A stretch of DNA of 64,000 bases from Acanthosepion esculentum (lineage: Eukaryota; Mollusca; Cephalopoda; Sepiida; Sepiidae): NCBI GenBank assembly GCA_964036315.1, contig OZ038517.1, positions 57,762,657 through 57,826,656 of the forward strand. Reading direction: 5' to 3'. Below the pieces are notes generated by a model, which had not been told where the DNA came from, did no database searches, and saw only the letters and a list, made by a program, of their open reading frames with translations. Below, in pieces: positions 11,601 through 23,769 of this stretch. Numbering within the stretch: the stretch's first letter is position 1; each line of letters opens with the position of its first letter. A program made the position numbers and the translations under genes.

Positions 11601-12860
11601 TATGAGAAATGATTTAAAAATTGTTTAAGTTTTGTGATAATAAATTCATAAAACAAAAGCTTTTATATAGTTTTTTATATTTAAGTTTGTTTGTTTTTTT
11701 CCTTATTTTGAAATACCGTGTTTCTTATTCCTATGTTGCTTTGTGGAATGTGATCAAAAGAAACAGACAGAAGACAAGTGATGGGATCTGCCTACATACT
11801 CTGCTCGGATGGAAATAAGGAAACCGATTGTTGACATATGTGTGAATGCCACGAATCAAGAAGCTGCTGGTAATGAACTTGGAAGAGGTAGAGTCTACAC
11901 AGCTTGTAGTGAGTACGAAATAATAACAACTCCCTCTACCCACTCTCTTCAAATTCGAGTGAGCTAAGGAAAGAAATTCGCAAGCATATGTGAAATTTTC
12001 TTTAGACCAATGAAAACCTTGCCTTCACAGAGATTGGTCGGCGAGCCGAGAAAAAGAAGGAAAAGAAAATAGCGAGCTTATGCGAAATCATTTTTTATAT
12101 AAGATGAGGAAAAACATTAACTTAACAAAAGAGTGACTGAAATCAAGTGAAAAATTTTGTTTCTCTTCACGCGTTCAGCTTCTTGCCAGTGTAAAATTAC
12201 TCGCCAATTATATTATCAGCTTTTAACCAAGAACGTAACACTTCAAAGAATTTTCTTTCAACAATCCAAAAAGCTAAGTATCTCTCTTCGTCTACTTTTT
12301 AACGTATGCAAACAATATATCACTTCTGTAAGCAACAAACTATTTTAACTTTTAAACATGTTTGAATATTATTTAGTGTTAGATCATTTAATCTGTTGTA
12401 TGAACATTTTCCTCTTCATGACAATACGGACTTTAAAAATTTCTGATTTATTTTCCTGAAACGAGCGACTGACACAACTTCAAGCTTATAAATTCGTAAA
12501 TAAATTCCTTATCTTGTTTTGTTAAGATTTACCCGTGTGTTTCCTCGTCACTATCATCCATCATTAATCATCTTGACGTGGGTAAATTAATTTTAACTCC
12601 GAATCCACACACCACTATCAGCTCAAGGAGATATCATAATATTGGGATGAAACGGCTCCAGGAAAAGTGACATAAGTGGGGGCACATCTCTCATACAAGT
12701 AGGATTCATCCACACAACAAACACCGAACGAAGTCCGAAAACAGAGATATAGCACGAGAAAAACAAAACAAAAAACACATCAAATCCGGAAATTAATCCG
12801 AAATGACATACTGTGATTAACATCGATTGATTTCTCATCGATACCTATAGTCACTAATGC
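8691..12860. other. AT-rich non-coding stretch, no gene recognised
   Basis: About 4.2 kb with no ORF above 75 codons and no recognisable protein motif on either strand. Poly-T/poly-A rich patches lie at 9300-9350 and 11500-11600. It could be intergenic or intronic. Confidence 0.45.
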
Positions 12861-12864
12861 GGTA

Positions 12865-14650
12865 TTTTTCTAGAGATATTTGAGATGTTAATACAGAAAT
12901 AGAATAATTAGCTACATTTAGAAATATGAAAATCAGTTACATTTTTTGGTAGCTGTATTTCATATTTCTATGTAAAATGTCAAAAAGTAAAGAAAATACA
13001 GGTAAATTTCATATTTCGAAATAAAAATGCATAAATCTGAAAACTTCGAATAAAGTGTGACTGTCAAATTCTAAATAAAAAAGAATAAATCTGATTCTTT
13101 TTTGATTCTTCAGTTAATTTTCATATTTCAAAATAGAAAAGGGGAAATCTGAAAAAATAGCTAAATTCAATAATCAATAGAAAAGCATAAATCTGATGAA
13201 AATGTAGCTGATTTCCATATATCTATTAAAATTAATTATAAATCTGAAAAATTGTAGCTGATTTGTATATTTTTAAAAAGAAAAAGTACAATTCTGAAGA
13301 AAATGTAGATTTCGATACTGCAACAAATCTGTAGAAAATGTAGCTGATTTCCATATTTATGAAAAAAAAAACGCAAATCTAAAGATATAGCTGATTTGCA
13401 TATTGCTAAATAGAAAAGCATAATTTTGAAGAAAACGTAGCAAATAATGCTAAATAAAACGTATAAATAAAGTAGAACTGATTACGCTATTTCTAAATAA
13501 AAACATAGATCTGAAGAAATTTTCAAATTTCCATAATTATGAAGAAAATAAAGCTGATTTCCCTATTTAAAAAAAAGCAATTGAATCTGAAGAAACTGGC
13601 AACTTCTAAATACGATAGAAATCTAAAGAAAATATTTTCTAAATAAAACACGGAAATATATAGAAAATAGAGGGCATTTACATATTTCTAAATAAAACCA
13701 AACTCCTCATATTTTAGAAAATATAGATTTAAATATTTCTAAAAAAAAACGAAAATTTGAGGAAAATGTATCATATTTTCATATTTCTAAAAGAAAAAAG
13801 ATCAAATCTGAATAAAATGTGACTCATTTTCATATTTCTAAATAAGTAAAAATTGGAAGAAAATTTAGGTTATTTTAATATTTTCAAATAATTTAGCATA
13901 AATCTGAATAAAATATAACTTATTTCCAAATGTAAAATCATAAATCTTAAAAAGATGTATCTTATTTTCATATTTCTAAATAAAGAAGCATAAATCTGAA
14001 GAAAATCGAACTCTTCATATTTCCAAAGAAAAAAGCACGAATTGGAAGAAAATCTAGGTCATTCTCATATTTTCAAATAATTTAGTATCAATATTAGGAA
14101 ACGTAACTTATTTTAATATTTCTAAATAAGAAAGCACAAATTGGAAGAAAATTTTGGTTATCATATTTTCAAATTTAGTATAAATGTTAAGGAAATGCAG
14201 CTTATATTTCTAAATACAAAAACTAAATCTTAAAAATACTTAACTTATTTTTCATATTTAGAAATAAAAAAGCAAAAGTTAAAAGAAAATTTGGATTATT
14301 CTCATATTTTCAAATAAGTTAGTATCAATATTAGGAAACGTAACTTATTTTAATATTTTTAAATAAGAAAGCACACATTAAAAGAAAATTTTGGTTATTA
14401 TCATATTTTCAAATAATATTCTAAATAAAAGAGCATAAATCTGAAGGAAATTTAGTTTATTTTCATTTTTCTAAATAAAGAATCAAACCTGAATGTCTCT
14501 TTTTCATAAATAAGCATGAATTGGAAGAAAATTTAGGTTGTTCACCTATTTTCAAATAATGTACTATAAACCTGAAGGAAATGCAAATTATTTATATATT
14601 TCTAAATAAAAAAGCATACATCAGAAGAAAATTAAGTTCATTTTTATGTA
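12865..14650 (+). repeat. AT-rich minisatellite of about 50-bp units, block 1
   Basis: Diverged tandem units of about 45-52 bp are built from the words CATATTTCTAAATA, AAAAGCATAAATCTGAAG and AAATGTAGCTGATTT in the same order and strand throughout, roughly 35 units. A higher-order duplication is visible: about 105 bp at 14070-14175 recurs nearly unchanged at 14298-14408. No long open frame. The same family resumes at 16305. Confidence 0.85.
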
Positions 14651-16300
14651 ACCCATTTTCTCTGCCGCGTTGACCAAGGTGGTTATCATCTAACTATCTC
14701 CTCACCCGTTAACATGTTGTTGGTTTGTCGTTGGTATCGTGATGATGAGCACAATTCCACTAGATTTAGCTGGTATTTGTCGTGAGACCATTCACTTTTC
14801 TGCCACATTGTGTTTTTGATCATTGTTTTTTTGATCTGCCACTTTTTTTTGAGAAGATCGCTGATGAAGTAAACTTAAGTGAAAGTCGACGGCAGGGAGC
14901 TAAACAAAAAAGAATTCTTTGGGATTAACTCTGGTTAAAACTGTAATAACGATTTGGTTTATATATGATTTGTTGTTTACAACGGTTTTAACTCTTCCTA
15001 CTACAGTTATATTCAAATGACACTGGGATCACTTTTAGAGTTTACTGCCTGTGTTAGTAGTAATTTAAATTTCTAAGTTTTGGTCTTCAGGACTGGCACA
15101 GGGTCTTGGTCACGGGGTCTCAGCGAACGATGTGTATTCCAATAGCAGTAATGTGGTGACTCTGTAAGTCGTCCAAACCTCCAGCTTATATGGATTCCTG
15201 TGTCTGGCAGATGTGGGGTTGACCAGGGTCTGGGGTTGGTTTATCTCCCACCCTTAACATCAACCTTTTTCTAAAATCGCATAGTTTCAAAATATGTTTA
15301 TTCGAATAATTTTCAAAATTTAGGGTTTGTCCAGCACCCCTTTGAGAGTGGTCAGAGGAATCAACCTGCCACTTAACTCTAACTCTCTTCACTTTTCACC
15401 TCGCACCATCGCTCCATATAGGCGGTGCTGATCACTCATTTTCTCAGCATCCAACCACAACCCATTTCGAAAGGCTGGTACAACTGTGTTTGTGATTAAT
15501 CTAAACTTTTAGAATGCGTAGGAGAAAAAGCGATTTCTAGCAATTAATATTTCTTTCAAAGCCAGGAACTTGACCATATCTAAGATAATCAGAGCCAATC
15601 GGGACTGCCCCTGCCAGCAAACCACAAGAATTGTTTTATTCATCCATGACGGGAAAGAAAAGGAAGAAAAATATCCTCAATATCTTTAGTAAATAAATTA
15701 TTTTTACGTGTTTCTCGGTCAACCAGACCACACAACCTATTCTCGCTCCATTAATCTTTTTTATCAGTTTGTCTCCAAAAAAATCAAAAATAATGTCGGC
15801 TATAAAATTTTGACGAATGTATCAGAAATGAAAATAAACAAACCCGTTCCCAATCTTAGGCGCTAATCTTTATTTTTGGTAGAGATATTTTTCTTCTGGG
15901 TGGCCTACACAAACCAGATGCTTTTTCCCTGGGTCTTTGCCCAGAACAATTTAGATGTCATTTCGGTGACCACCCGTTTTTTTTTTACCAGAAACATAAG
16001 GGAGGAGAATCAGCGTGCTGATTTTATGGCATAGGAGTGTTATAACTGCAGAGTTTTGACGCTACTTCCAGTTATAAATGAAAGTCATAAAAATAATTCT
16101 CGGTTATGAAGTATAATGTAACTGGTCGTAATAAAACTACGAACAGGAAAGAAATAGTACTGGTTTTGGATAACCAGCTTAAAATGTCTCCGAAACGACG
16201 TACAGAATTAATAAACTCGAATTAATAAACTGTTCAAGGTTAGACTGAAAAAGTCGCTACGAAAATATAAATAAGCAAAAATAGGGGGGAATTTGATGAA
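14651..16300. other. Unclassified 1.65-kb block interrupting the minisatellite
   Basis: A clearly different, more GC-rich sequence separates two blocks of the same minisatellite, so it is probably an insertion. I find no RT, transposase, LTR or terminal repeat. The longest frame is 68 codons (minus, 15186-15392) and has no known motif. It may be the untranslated part of a LINE or a non-autonomous element. Confidence 0.4.
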
Positions 16301-16304
16301 ATAA

Positions 16305-16985
16305 CATTTTTGAACAAGAAAATCAGCAATGAGAAGAAAATATTGCTTATTTCCATATTTCTAAATAAAAAAGCAGAAATCTGGAGCAATGTTTATGATG
16401 CCATATTTTTAAATAAAAATGCATAAATCGAAAGTAATATTCTTTATTTCATTATATATAATTAAAAACGCATAAATCGGAAAGAAATATTACTTATTTA
16501 TATAGAAATAAGTATAAATATTAGTTATTTCCAAATTTTTTAATAGAAAAGATTAAATCAGAATGGAATGTAGACGAATGCCATATTTCTAAATAAGAAA
16601 GCATATATCTGAAGAAAGTATTGCTTATTTCCAAATTTCTAATTAAAAACATAAATCGGAAGGAAAAAACAAATGGGAAGTAATATTATTTTCAAATTTC
16701 AAAATACATAATCATAAAACTGAATATTGATGAATGCTATATGCTCAATCAATAAACATAAATACGAAGGAAATATTGCTTATTTCCAAATTTCTAAATA
16801 AAAACAAATAAATCGGAAGGAATATTGATGAATGCCATATTTATGTTTATTTAAACAACATAAGTCGGAATTAAATATTTCCATATCTCAAAATGAAATA
16901 CATAAATCGTAAAGAATATTTATGAAAACCATATTTCTAAATAAAAAAAGCATAAATCGCAAGTAAATGTTGTTTATTTCCGTTG
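16305..16985 (+). repeat. AT-rich minisatellite of about 50-bp units, block 2
   Basis: Same orientation and consensus words as block 1 (CATATTTCTAAATAAAAA, GCATAAATC) but with CGGAAG in place of TGAAG and ATTGCTTATTTCC in place of the GTAGCTGATTT word. It is therefore a distinct subfamily. About 13 units. Confidence 0.83.
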
Positions 16986-17078
16986 TGAATATGGCAACAA
17001 AGATGAAGATAACAATGCGAACATCATAAATAGTGTAAATAAATTACAATACCTCATCTCAGAAATATAGACAAAACT
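16983..17078 (+). repeat. Interspersed repeat tail, Penelope-like element type (copy A)
   Basis: The run CCGTTGTGAATATGGC through AGAAATATAGAC is, over roughly 95 bp, the same sequence as the reverse complement of 38486-38566 with scattered changes. Both copies lie next to long TA tracts. The 38-kb copy carries an additional block that looks like a Penelope-like-element end, so this is likely a truncated relative. Confidence 0.6.
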
Positions 17079-17181
17079 TTGATTCACATAAATAGCTCAT
17101 AGCCTCATTATCTTGACATAAATATATTTTTACTATATATCTATATACTTATACCATCTTTTAAATAAATTATGTATTCTA

Positions 17182-17348
<167 letters not shown>

Positions 17349-17359
17349 ACATTTTCGTT

Positions 17360-18028
17360 TTTTTTCGTTGCTGCGATCGATAAATCTTTTGATGCTGTCA
17401 ATTTGTTGGAATTATTGTCCCAAGTATTGAAGGAAGGAAAAGTACGGAGAGAAAAAAAAGATAACCTGAATCTGTTTGGAAAATACTTCACATACAGAAG
17501 AATTTCCCATCCCACCATTACTCCATCACTTTTGAAATTTTATCAAGCAGCAAGTTGATTAATTTGCTCAGCTAAATGTCTTTCTGTTCTAATGCATTAT
17601 TTAAACGAGCCAATTGCTCACGGTAATATTTCGAACAATTCTAATTCTGAATAATTTTCTTTTTATTCAACGAAATATATGAAACTTTTTCCTTATTTTG
17701 ACTAGATTTTATTTAGGTTGAGATTGTATTTTTTTCCTATTTTTTCTTTATCCCAATAAATCTGTCTCATCGCCTATTCGCCACATTGAACAAATTGGGT
17801 AAACAGATGTTTAAACACTGACTGATGTTTTTTTCCATAAGTTCATGTAGAAGATCATGCTGACATGTATAATTTCTTAGGGTTTGTAATATATAGACTA
17901 CATTTCACAAGCAATAAAAAGACGAGTAAACCTTTAAGATTTACATTATGGAAACGAAGACGCCGGGAAGTTTTACAGTCACCTTATAAGTTTGAATATT
18001 TTACAGAGAAATACATCTAAACTTGAGC
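17360..18028. other. Non-coding stretch, no gene recognised
   Basis: A frame continuing out of the TA repeat stays open to 17558 (its non-repeat part includes [13 protein letters not shown]) but has no recognisable domain and no independent start. Treated as chance. Confidence 0.4.
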
Positions 18029-18092
18029 AATTGCAATGTAAATCGTTTCGTTGTGGTTTTAAAACCACAACGAAACGATTTACATTGCAATT
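18029..18092. repeat. Perfect 64-bp palindrome
   Basis: Arms of 32 bp meet with no spacer between 18060 and 18061. The centre reads GTGGTTTTAAAACCAC and the outer ends TTGCAATG...CATTGCAA. No mismatch in 32 pairs. The flanks are unrelated to each other. Confidence 0.97.
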
Positions 18093-18279
18093 TAAGCCCG
18101 ATTTTCGTATTTTATTTATTGGTAAAATCTTTTCAATTGTAAAACTAAAATATTTCATTTTTTATCAGTGATTGTCTGATTCCCATGAGCATTGTTGCAT
18201 ATTTTTATCGGTTATGCATCGAGTAACAGAATTATGGTGAAAAATCTTAACTCTGGGTTAGATTTTGTTTACAGAAAAA

Positions 18280-18520
18280 ACGAATAGAGAGAAACGAAAC
18301 AAGTAAAATTTAAGAGACAAAAAGAAGAAAGGTAAAAATGAAGAAAAAATAAGAAATGAGAGAGAAAAGAGAGTAAATTAAAAATAGAAAAAGAGAATGA
18401 AAAAAAGGAAAAAGCATGAAGAGAGCAAAAAGAATCAAGGAAAAAGTGAAACAGTTTAAAAGAAAATTGTAAGAAATATAAAGAATAAAAAGAGAATGGG
18501 ACTTCTGAAAAAAAAATGCG
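18280..18520 (+). repeat. Purine-rich strand-asymmetric tract
   Basis: About 240 bp made almost entirely of A and G on the plus strand (GAGAGAAAAG, AAAGAAGAAAGG words) with few pyrimidines. The 113-codon minus-strand frame across it is a low-complexity F/S/L product of the composition, not a gene. Confidence 0.8.
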
Positions 18521-18732
18521 GAGGTGAAAAAATAAAATCATGTAAATCAGTACGTCCGTACAGTAATGATTAAAAAAGGATTTTGTGCAACAAATATTAT
18601 TTTTCAACATAATTTCCGTTTTTTGTCAATGCACTAAACCGAACGATACTCCATTAATCATATCGGTCCGACAAAACAATGGGAAATTCAGATTAAATTT
18701 TAATTTACAACTATGTATTAAGCCACGCACAC

Positions 18733-18734
<2 letters not shown>

Positions 18735-18781
<47 letters not shown>
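18735..18781. repeat. (TA)n microsatellite
   Basis: About 23 TA units, flanked by CACACA on the left and TGTGTG on the right, so mildly self-complementary. Confidence 0.97.
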
Positions 18782-18782
<1 letters not shown>

Positions 18783-19626
18783 GTGTGTTTGGGTGTCTGA
18801 GAATTATTTGCATAAAATAAAGAAGAAACTGAAATAAAAGTCAAAAGGAAATGAGACCAAAACTGTTGCTGTATGAAGAAAAGTGAAAATGATTGACAAG
18901 CACGAAATAAGCGAAAAGCAAGAAACAATAGAAATATTTTCTTACAGAAGAGAAAAAGTACAACCTCTCAGATGTGAACAGTTCGCTTATGTTTCTCAAT
19001 GAAATCATGACAATTACTGAGAGTTGATTTTTAAACCTAAAAGAACGAATGTCACAGAAACAAAGACAACAACGTGAAGTAAAGAAAAATGATTTAAAGA
19101 ATTAAAACGGTTGGATATCTGCAAGTCGGTTGCCACCAAATGTAATCAACAATTGTAATCGAGGAAATGTTTTAGTGCACAACGACTCAACTGCTGATTG
19201 GCGCACAATTGGATAATTTATTTTGCAAGGGTCGACAAAGGCAGATTGTAGATGATAATGATCTACAATCAACTTTATTTTGCTAGGACCTACCAAGGCA
19301 GGTTGTTATGATCATGCACAAGAAGGATTAGATTTGGATTCTTATATATAGACTCATTATGGACAGAGAAATCAACAAACTGACAGTAACCATGTAATTT
19401 TGTTACTGTGTTGACACTGTCTAAACGTTCTATCTCCGATATTGAGCAAACCAAATTTTAAACTTGAATGTATGTGTGCGGGGGTATAACGTTGCGCTCC
19501 TCAGTCTATCTAGGCTTTCCGCCCAGTGTCTGCTATTGATATCGATCACTTCGACCCAAGCCCTGCCTAATCCTACGTTGTGTTTAACTTAGATCATAAT
19601 ACTGGCAAGAGTCAGTTGTCGACGAG

Positions 19627-19665
19627 AATAATTTAACTAGTCCGGACCGGACTAGTTAAATTATT
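19627..19665. repeat. Perfect 39-bp palindrome
   Basis: Arms of 19 bp around a single central A at 19646; the centre reads ACTAGTCCGGACCGGACTAGT. No mismatches. Confidence 0.95.
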
Positions 19666-21356
19666 TAAAGGCACAAGTCACAAAATAAGTTGTAAAAAAA
19701 GAATAATATTTTATATGATGTTCCTTATACAGAGTTGGTAATACAAGTTTTATTCCCTATACAAGATTATAGGCTTTTCATGCAGGTATATATTGACATA
19801 AAAAGTCACTCGACGGCCTTAAGGCCTTATTCGAATATTTCATTATGACTAAGTCAGAGAATTTCTTCAATGACAAGAGTCATGTGGGACGGTTGTCACT
19901 CTCTCTTTTCTCCTGATTCCGTCTTCTCTTGTGTTCGCAACACTCTTTTTCGTGATAGTTGAGCTTATTTAACAACTTATCTGGAGCATGGTTGAAGTCG
20001 GAGGACTTTGTCAGACTGATGTCACGTGGCATCAGGCGAAGCAGACAACAGCAGCTCAATCTCTCTTCTTGCTCGTTTTCGCTGTCCGTCTGTATTTCTC
20101 TGCATACGCTCTGCTTTTTATGGACCCCAACTCCAACCTGAGGTGTGTTCTTAGGGTTTTTCCTAATTCTCGGACTTGTTTAGAATTTTTCCCTAACATC
20201 CTTAATTTCTCCCAATTTGGAAGTTATTTCGTTCGGCGAGTAGAGAGCATAGTCCTGGCTCCTCTTAGCTACTTCCGCTGTCTTAAAGTCATGTCTCCCA
20301 CCAGCGTTTCCATCTACCTGAAACTATTTCTCTGAACCTCCCTTCACCTCATGTTTTTTTCAGAGCCTTATACTGGTACCTCCACCGTTAGGTGGATGGA
20401 GACAATTCCATTTCTCCTTAGTGTCTTCTCACGTTGAATATTTTATGGTCAGGTAGAATTAACTTTCTTCCCCTCGCTCCATTCCCCATTCTTAGGACAG
20501 TCAGCCTGGCATCATGGCATATGGTTTTTATTCATTTTCATGACGTTTTTGTATTTCAATTTCCCTGGGTTTTGTCTTAACCTGTCATCGAGTGTCCTGT
20601 TATCTAGTATTGGTATCGGGTTTCCTCGACGAGTAGGACATATTTTCTCCAAATTTGGCCAAGTTTGAAATTTACCATTTTAACTTTTCGTCTCTTATTG
20701 CATCTGAGGAAATATATATTCTAACTCAATTAAAACAATTTCGCTTCTTTTGTTTTTCTCATGACCAATTTTCTCATAATCTGTGGACAACCCAGATTTC
20801 TTCAAAGATATCGCTTGGTGATTCAGCTTTGCCAAATTCGTTCTTTTCTGTTGACAACTGATAAAATAAAGTAAAGAAAAAAATCAATTTTTCTTCTTCC
20901 TTTTCTTTATGGAAAAATAAATCAGATGTTCCAGCCCTACCTTTCTCCGAATTTACAAAATCTGGTCACGTAGTTTTCGGTGTGGCTATCGAGTAATCTA
21001 CTGATTTTTCCATCATCTTCTCAGTATATCTATTAGGCTATCTATTAACCCTTTCAGTGTCTTATGATGTCACAGAGGTGCATATGCATATACGTTTAAA
21101 ACATATATTCTATAAGCTTAAAAAAACTGAAATTCCTAAGAGAGGCTAACAAGTTTGCAAAGCGGCAAAACCTTTCGCTAAAATCACTTTTACGTTTTCT
21201 AGTTTTTGCATTAAAGACAGCGTAAAGCATGAATCATCTTCCCATATTAAATCCAGAAAATGCCAAATTATTCATTTCTCTGGGTGACTGGTGTGTTTAT
21301 GAAAAAAAAAAAGAAATTTATATATATAAAAATACACAAAAATTCGCCTTTCTCTC

Positions 21357-21432
21357 TGCCGGGCGTCGATGGCTTAGGAGTTATAATCTCCGACTGATGC
21401 AAAATTGGTCGGGTTTCGGTCCCGGCCTGAAG
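21357..21432 (+). repeat. tRNA-like SINE head (tentative)
   Basis: TGGCTTAGGAG resembles an RNA polymerase III A box, and about 45 bp later GGGTTTCGGTCCC resembles a B box inside a G/C-paired T-arm (GTCGGG against CCCGGC). No complete cloverleaf can be drawn, so this is not a working tRNA gene. The following 100 bp end in a short TATATG repeat, a common SINE tail form. Confidence 0.35.
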
Positions 21433-22584
21433 CAATCGGATGTCTAGCCATACTGGTGAGCTGTGATACAGTGAAACAATCTGTCTGTGGTTGACGTCTG
21501 TCTGTGGTTATATATGTATATATATATATATAAAGAGTAGGAAAATAAAACCAAAGATTAGTAATGTTTAATAAATCTATGTTTATTTATATCTTCTGCA
21601 AATGATATCAAAATACATCAAAAGTAAAACTGACTTTTATGATTTAAAAGGATTGAAAGCACAAAATCACTCATATAATACATAAATGTGTACACATGTA
21701 TATACACACATACTATATATTTAGCATGATTTCTCTCTTCTTGTTTGTATACCTGCAGTCAAATTGCTGTGCTAAAAAATTGTGACGATAGATGTTCAGG
21801 ACATATTTACAGCCCATTTTAAATATAGACAGTGATAGATCGACAAACAGATTATTGCATTGAAAGCCAGATCGATAACTAGAAAAAATAAAGATTTTGA
21901 AACATTGGTTGATAGTCAAATATACGGATCGATCGATAAAAGTTAATATAAGGATATGATCTGAAACACAACAATCTCGCCTCGGTGTAATCGATTATCA
22001 ATAATTAGTTAAAAAACTTCAACTCACTGATTGGGGACATTTCTCCGCATGATATCATACTGCTTCAGTCAGGAACAACAGAGCTGATATTGATTTTTGT
22101 ACGCCAACGTGAATGTCTGCATTCGGGAATCCTAATAACTCATTTTTTTAGTAATTTGAAAATGCAAGCAAGAGATAAATTATTTTTATTTTCTTATTTC
22201 CAGCTTATCGTCGCTAATCCGAATAACAAAAGATTTATTTTACCGCTTCGGAAAATGGTAGACATGAACAAATAATTTCAAGAGAAATTTTCTGGTCATG
22301 TCACTCAGTTGTTACGTAAATATTGAGTTGGTAAAATATTCCAGAATATTTTTAATCAACATAGTTATTTCTTAAAAAGGTAATCTTAAGCACTCATTGA
22401 ACATAATCGCCATTGTTATTTATTCCTGTATATTTATCAATGTGCAGTCAAATCTAAGATCCCTTTGCGATAAAATGGCATCAGTTTCGAATTGACAGAA
22501 CTGTTTAAATATTTTTATCATTTCAGAAGCTATGATCCTTTATATAGAGTATGAGCTGGATTTGCTCAAAACTGACTTTCCAGC

Positions 22585-22960
22585 CTTGAAACAGGTCAAA
22601 ATCGTTTACGCTGTTCTGTGGATGGGGTGGTGAGTGGTGGGGTGATGGAGACTTATTCTCCACTTTGCAGCCTCTTTCCTACAGATGCAATATAGCAAGA
22701 CTAGCACTATATCATTGTTTGCATGACAAATGTTCAGATGAGCACAATTCTTTAATTCCGATAGTCCAGATCTTTGAAACTAGAATACGCCATGTTACTT
22801 CCACGGAGTCGAATCATCATTTTCTCTATATTCCGAATGTAATAGGAAAGATTTTTTCCCTCCCAGAGTTGCTACTTTGTGGAACCGATTCCAGCATGGA
22901 TGTTTCCCTGAATTCTAAAACCATAACTTTTTTCAAGCCATTGTCAATTTTTATCTATTC
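22585..22960 (+). pseudogene. LINE ORF2 C-terminal remnant
   Basis: The plus-strand frame through GDLFSTLQPLSYRCNIARL, then LYHCLHDKCSDEHNSLIP, matches the conserved C-terminal block seen after the reverse transcriptase of many metazoan non-LTR retrotransposons ('LxPLSxRRxxASLxLxYRYxxGKCSDEL'). The frame stays open to 23072, but past about 22850 the usual FFPR-TxxLWNxLP block is frameshifted (LLCGTDSS). The upstream RT and endonuclease are missing, so this is a 5'-truncated copy. Confidence 0.65.
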
Positions 22961-23769
22961 TCCTTATCCTCAAAATCTTAATTTCATACCAACTTTTCTT
23001 CATATGCGACCCTATTCATCATTAACCCTTTACCTTGAGAGACAATCTAGCCTAGTATTGATTGAAATTTAGTATATTTTAAGGGTTTGGCATTGTCATT
23101 TATCATATCTTGCTCAGATGTGGGTGATTGAATTACGTGGAAATTATTAGTTTCTTTAGGTCGAGTAGGTACAATATTTAGTATATTCCACCAATAGTAA
23201 ACCGGAACACATTTCTGTTGCAATTCTGTCTTTGATCTACCAACACTTGAGTTTCCTTTAGTTATTGTGTTGACGTAGAGGCAAAATTTTATCTGTAATG
23301 ATGGAACCCAACCATGTACACGTACGTTTCAGATAAAGGAGACACATTCACGTATTCAAATAGAGATTTTAGTTATCATTGACTGCGATACACAATTTCT
23401 GAGTTTAGAGATTTTGTCGATTGACGCCAAATAATTCAGGAGAGTAAAGGTCACGGAAATAAAATGTTGCATGATTTCTCGGATGCCCAACCGTTGATTG
23501 TTCTTAAGGATGCAGTACAAGTCGTTTTTCATCTAGTTTCAAAGTTTGTTCGTTTTGAATGCACATTTAATTATTGAGAAGCTGTTGATTGTCCCTTCAT
23601 CACACTGATTTGGATGAAATTAACAATGAAATATTCGTGCGGACATTGTTTTCTGCTCGCGATAAATCCTTTGATATATACTGATGATTTTGGAAGCAGA
23701 GTGCTTTCCTCCCACAAGAAATTTATCAATTTTATTATAAGCCAAGTGTAAACATCTGTATCTGGTTAC

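Larger units (their letters stand above)
18782..22580. other. Non-coding stretch, mostly unrecognised
   Basis: No gene. The part at 19440-20640 is less AT-rich and may be an old retroelement: its reverse complement contains an LTR-like AATAAA region near 19750, but no protein motif. A direct repeat of about 30 bp (TTATTTTGC...AAGGCAGATTGT) recurs around 19220 and 19275. A palindrome (19627-19665) and a tRNA-like SINE head (21357-21432) lie inside. Confidence 0.4.

Noticed and set aside
18269..18610. 113-codon minus ORF rich in Phe, Ser and Leu
   Set aside because: Direct product of a polypurine tract; no coding signal.
19988..20335. 115-codon plus ORF
   Set aside because: No recognisable domain and no supporting codon bias; recorded only as part of an unclassified block.
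21357..21432. Functional tRNA gene
   Set aside because: A and B box-like words are present, but no acceptor stem or full cloverleaf can be formed.
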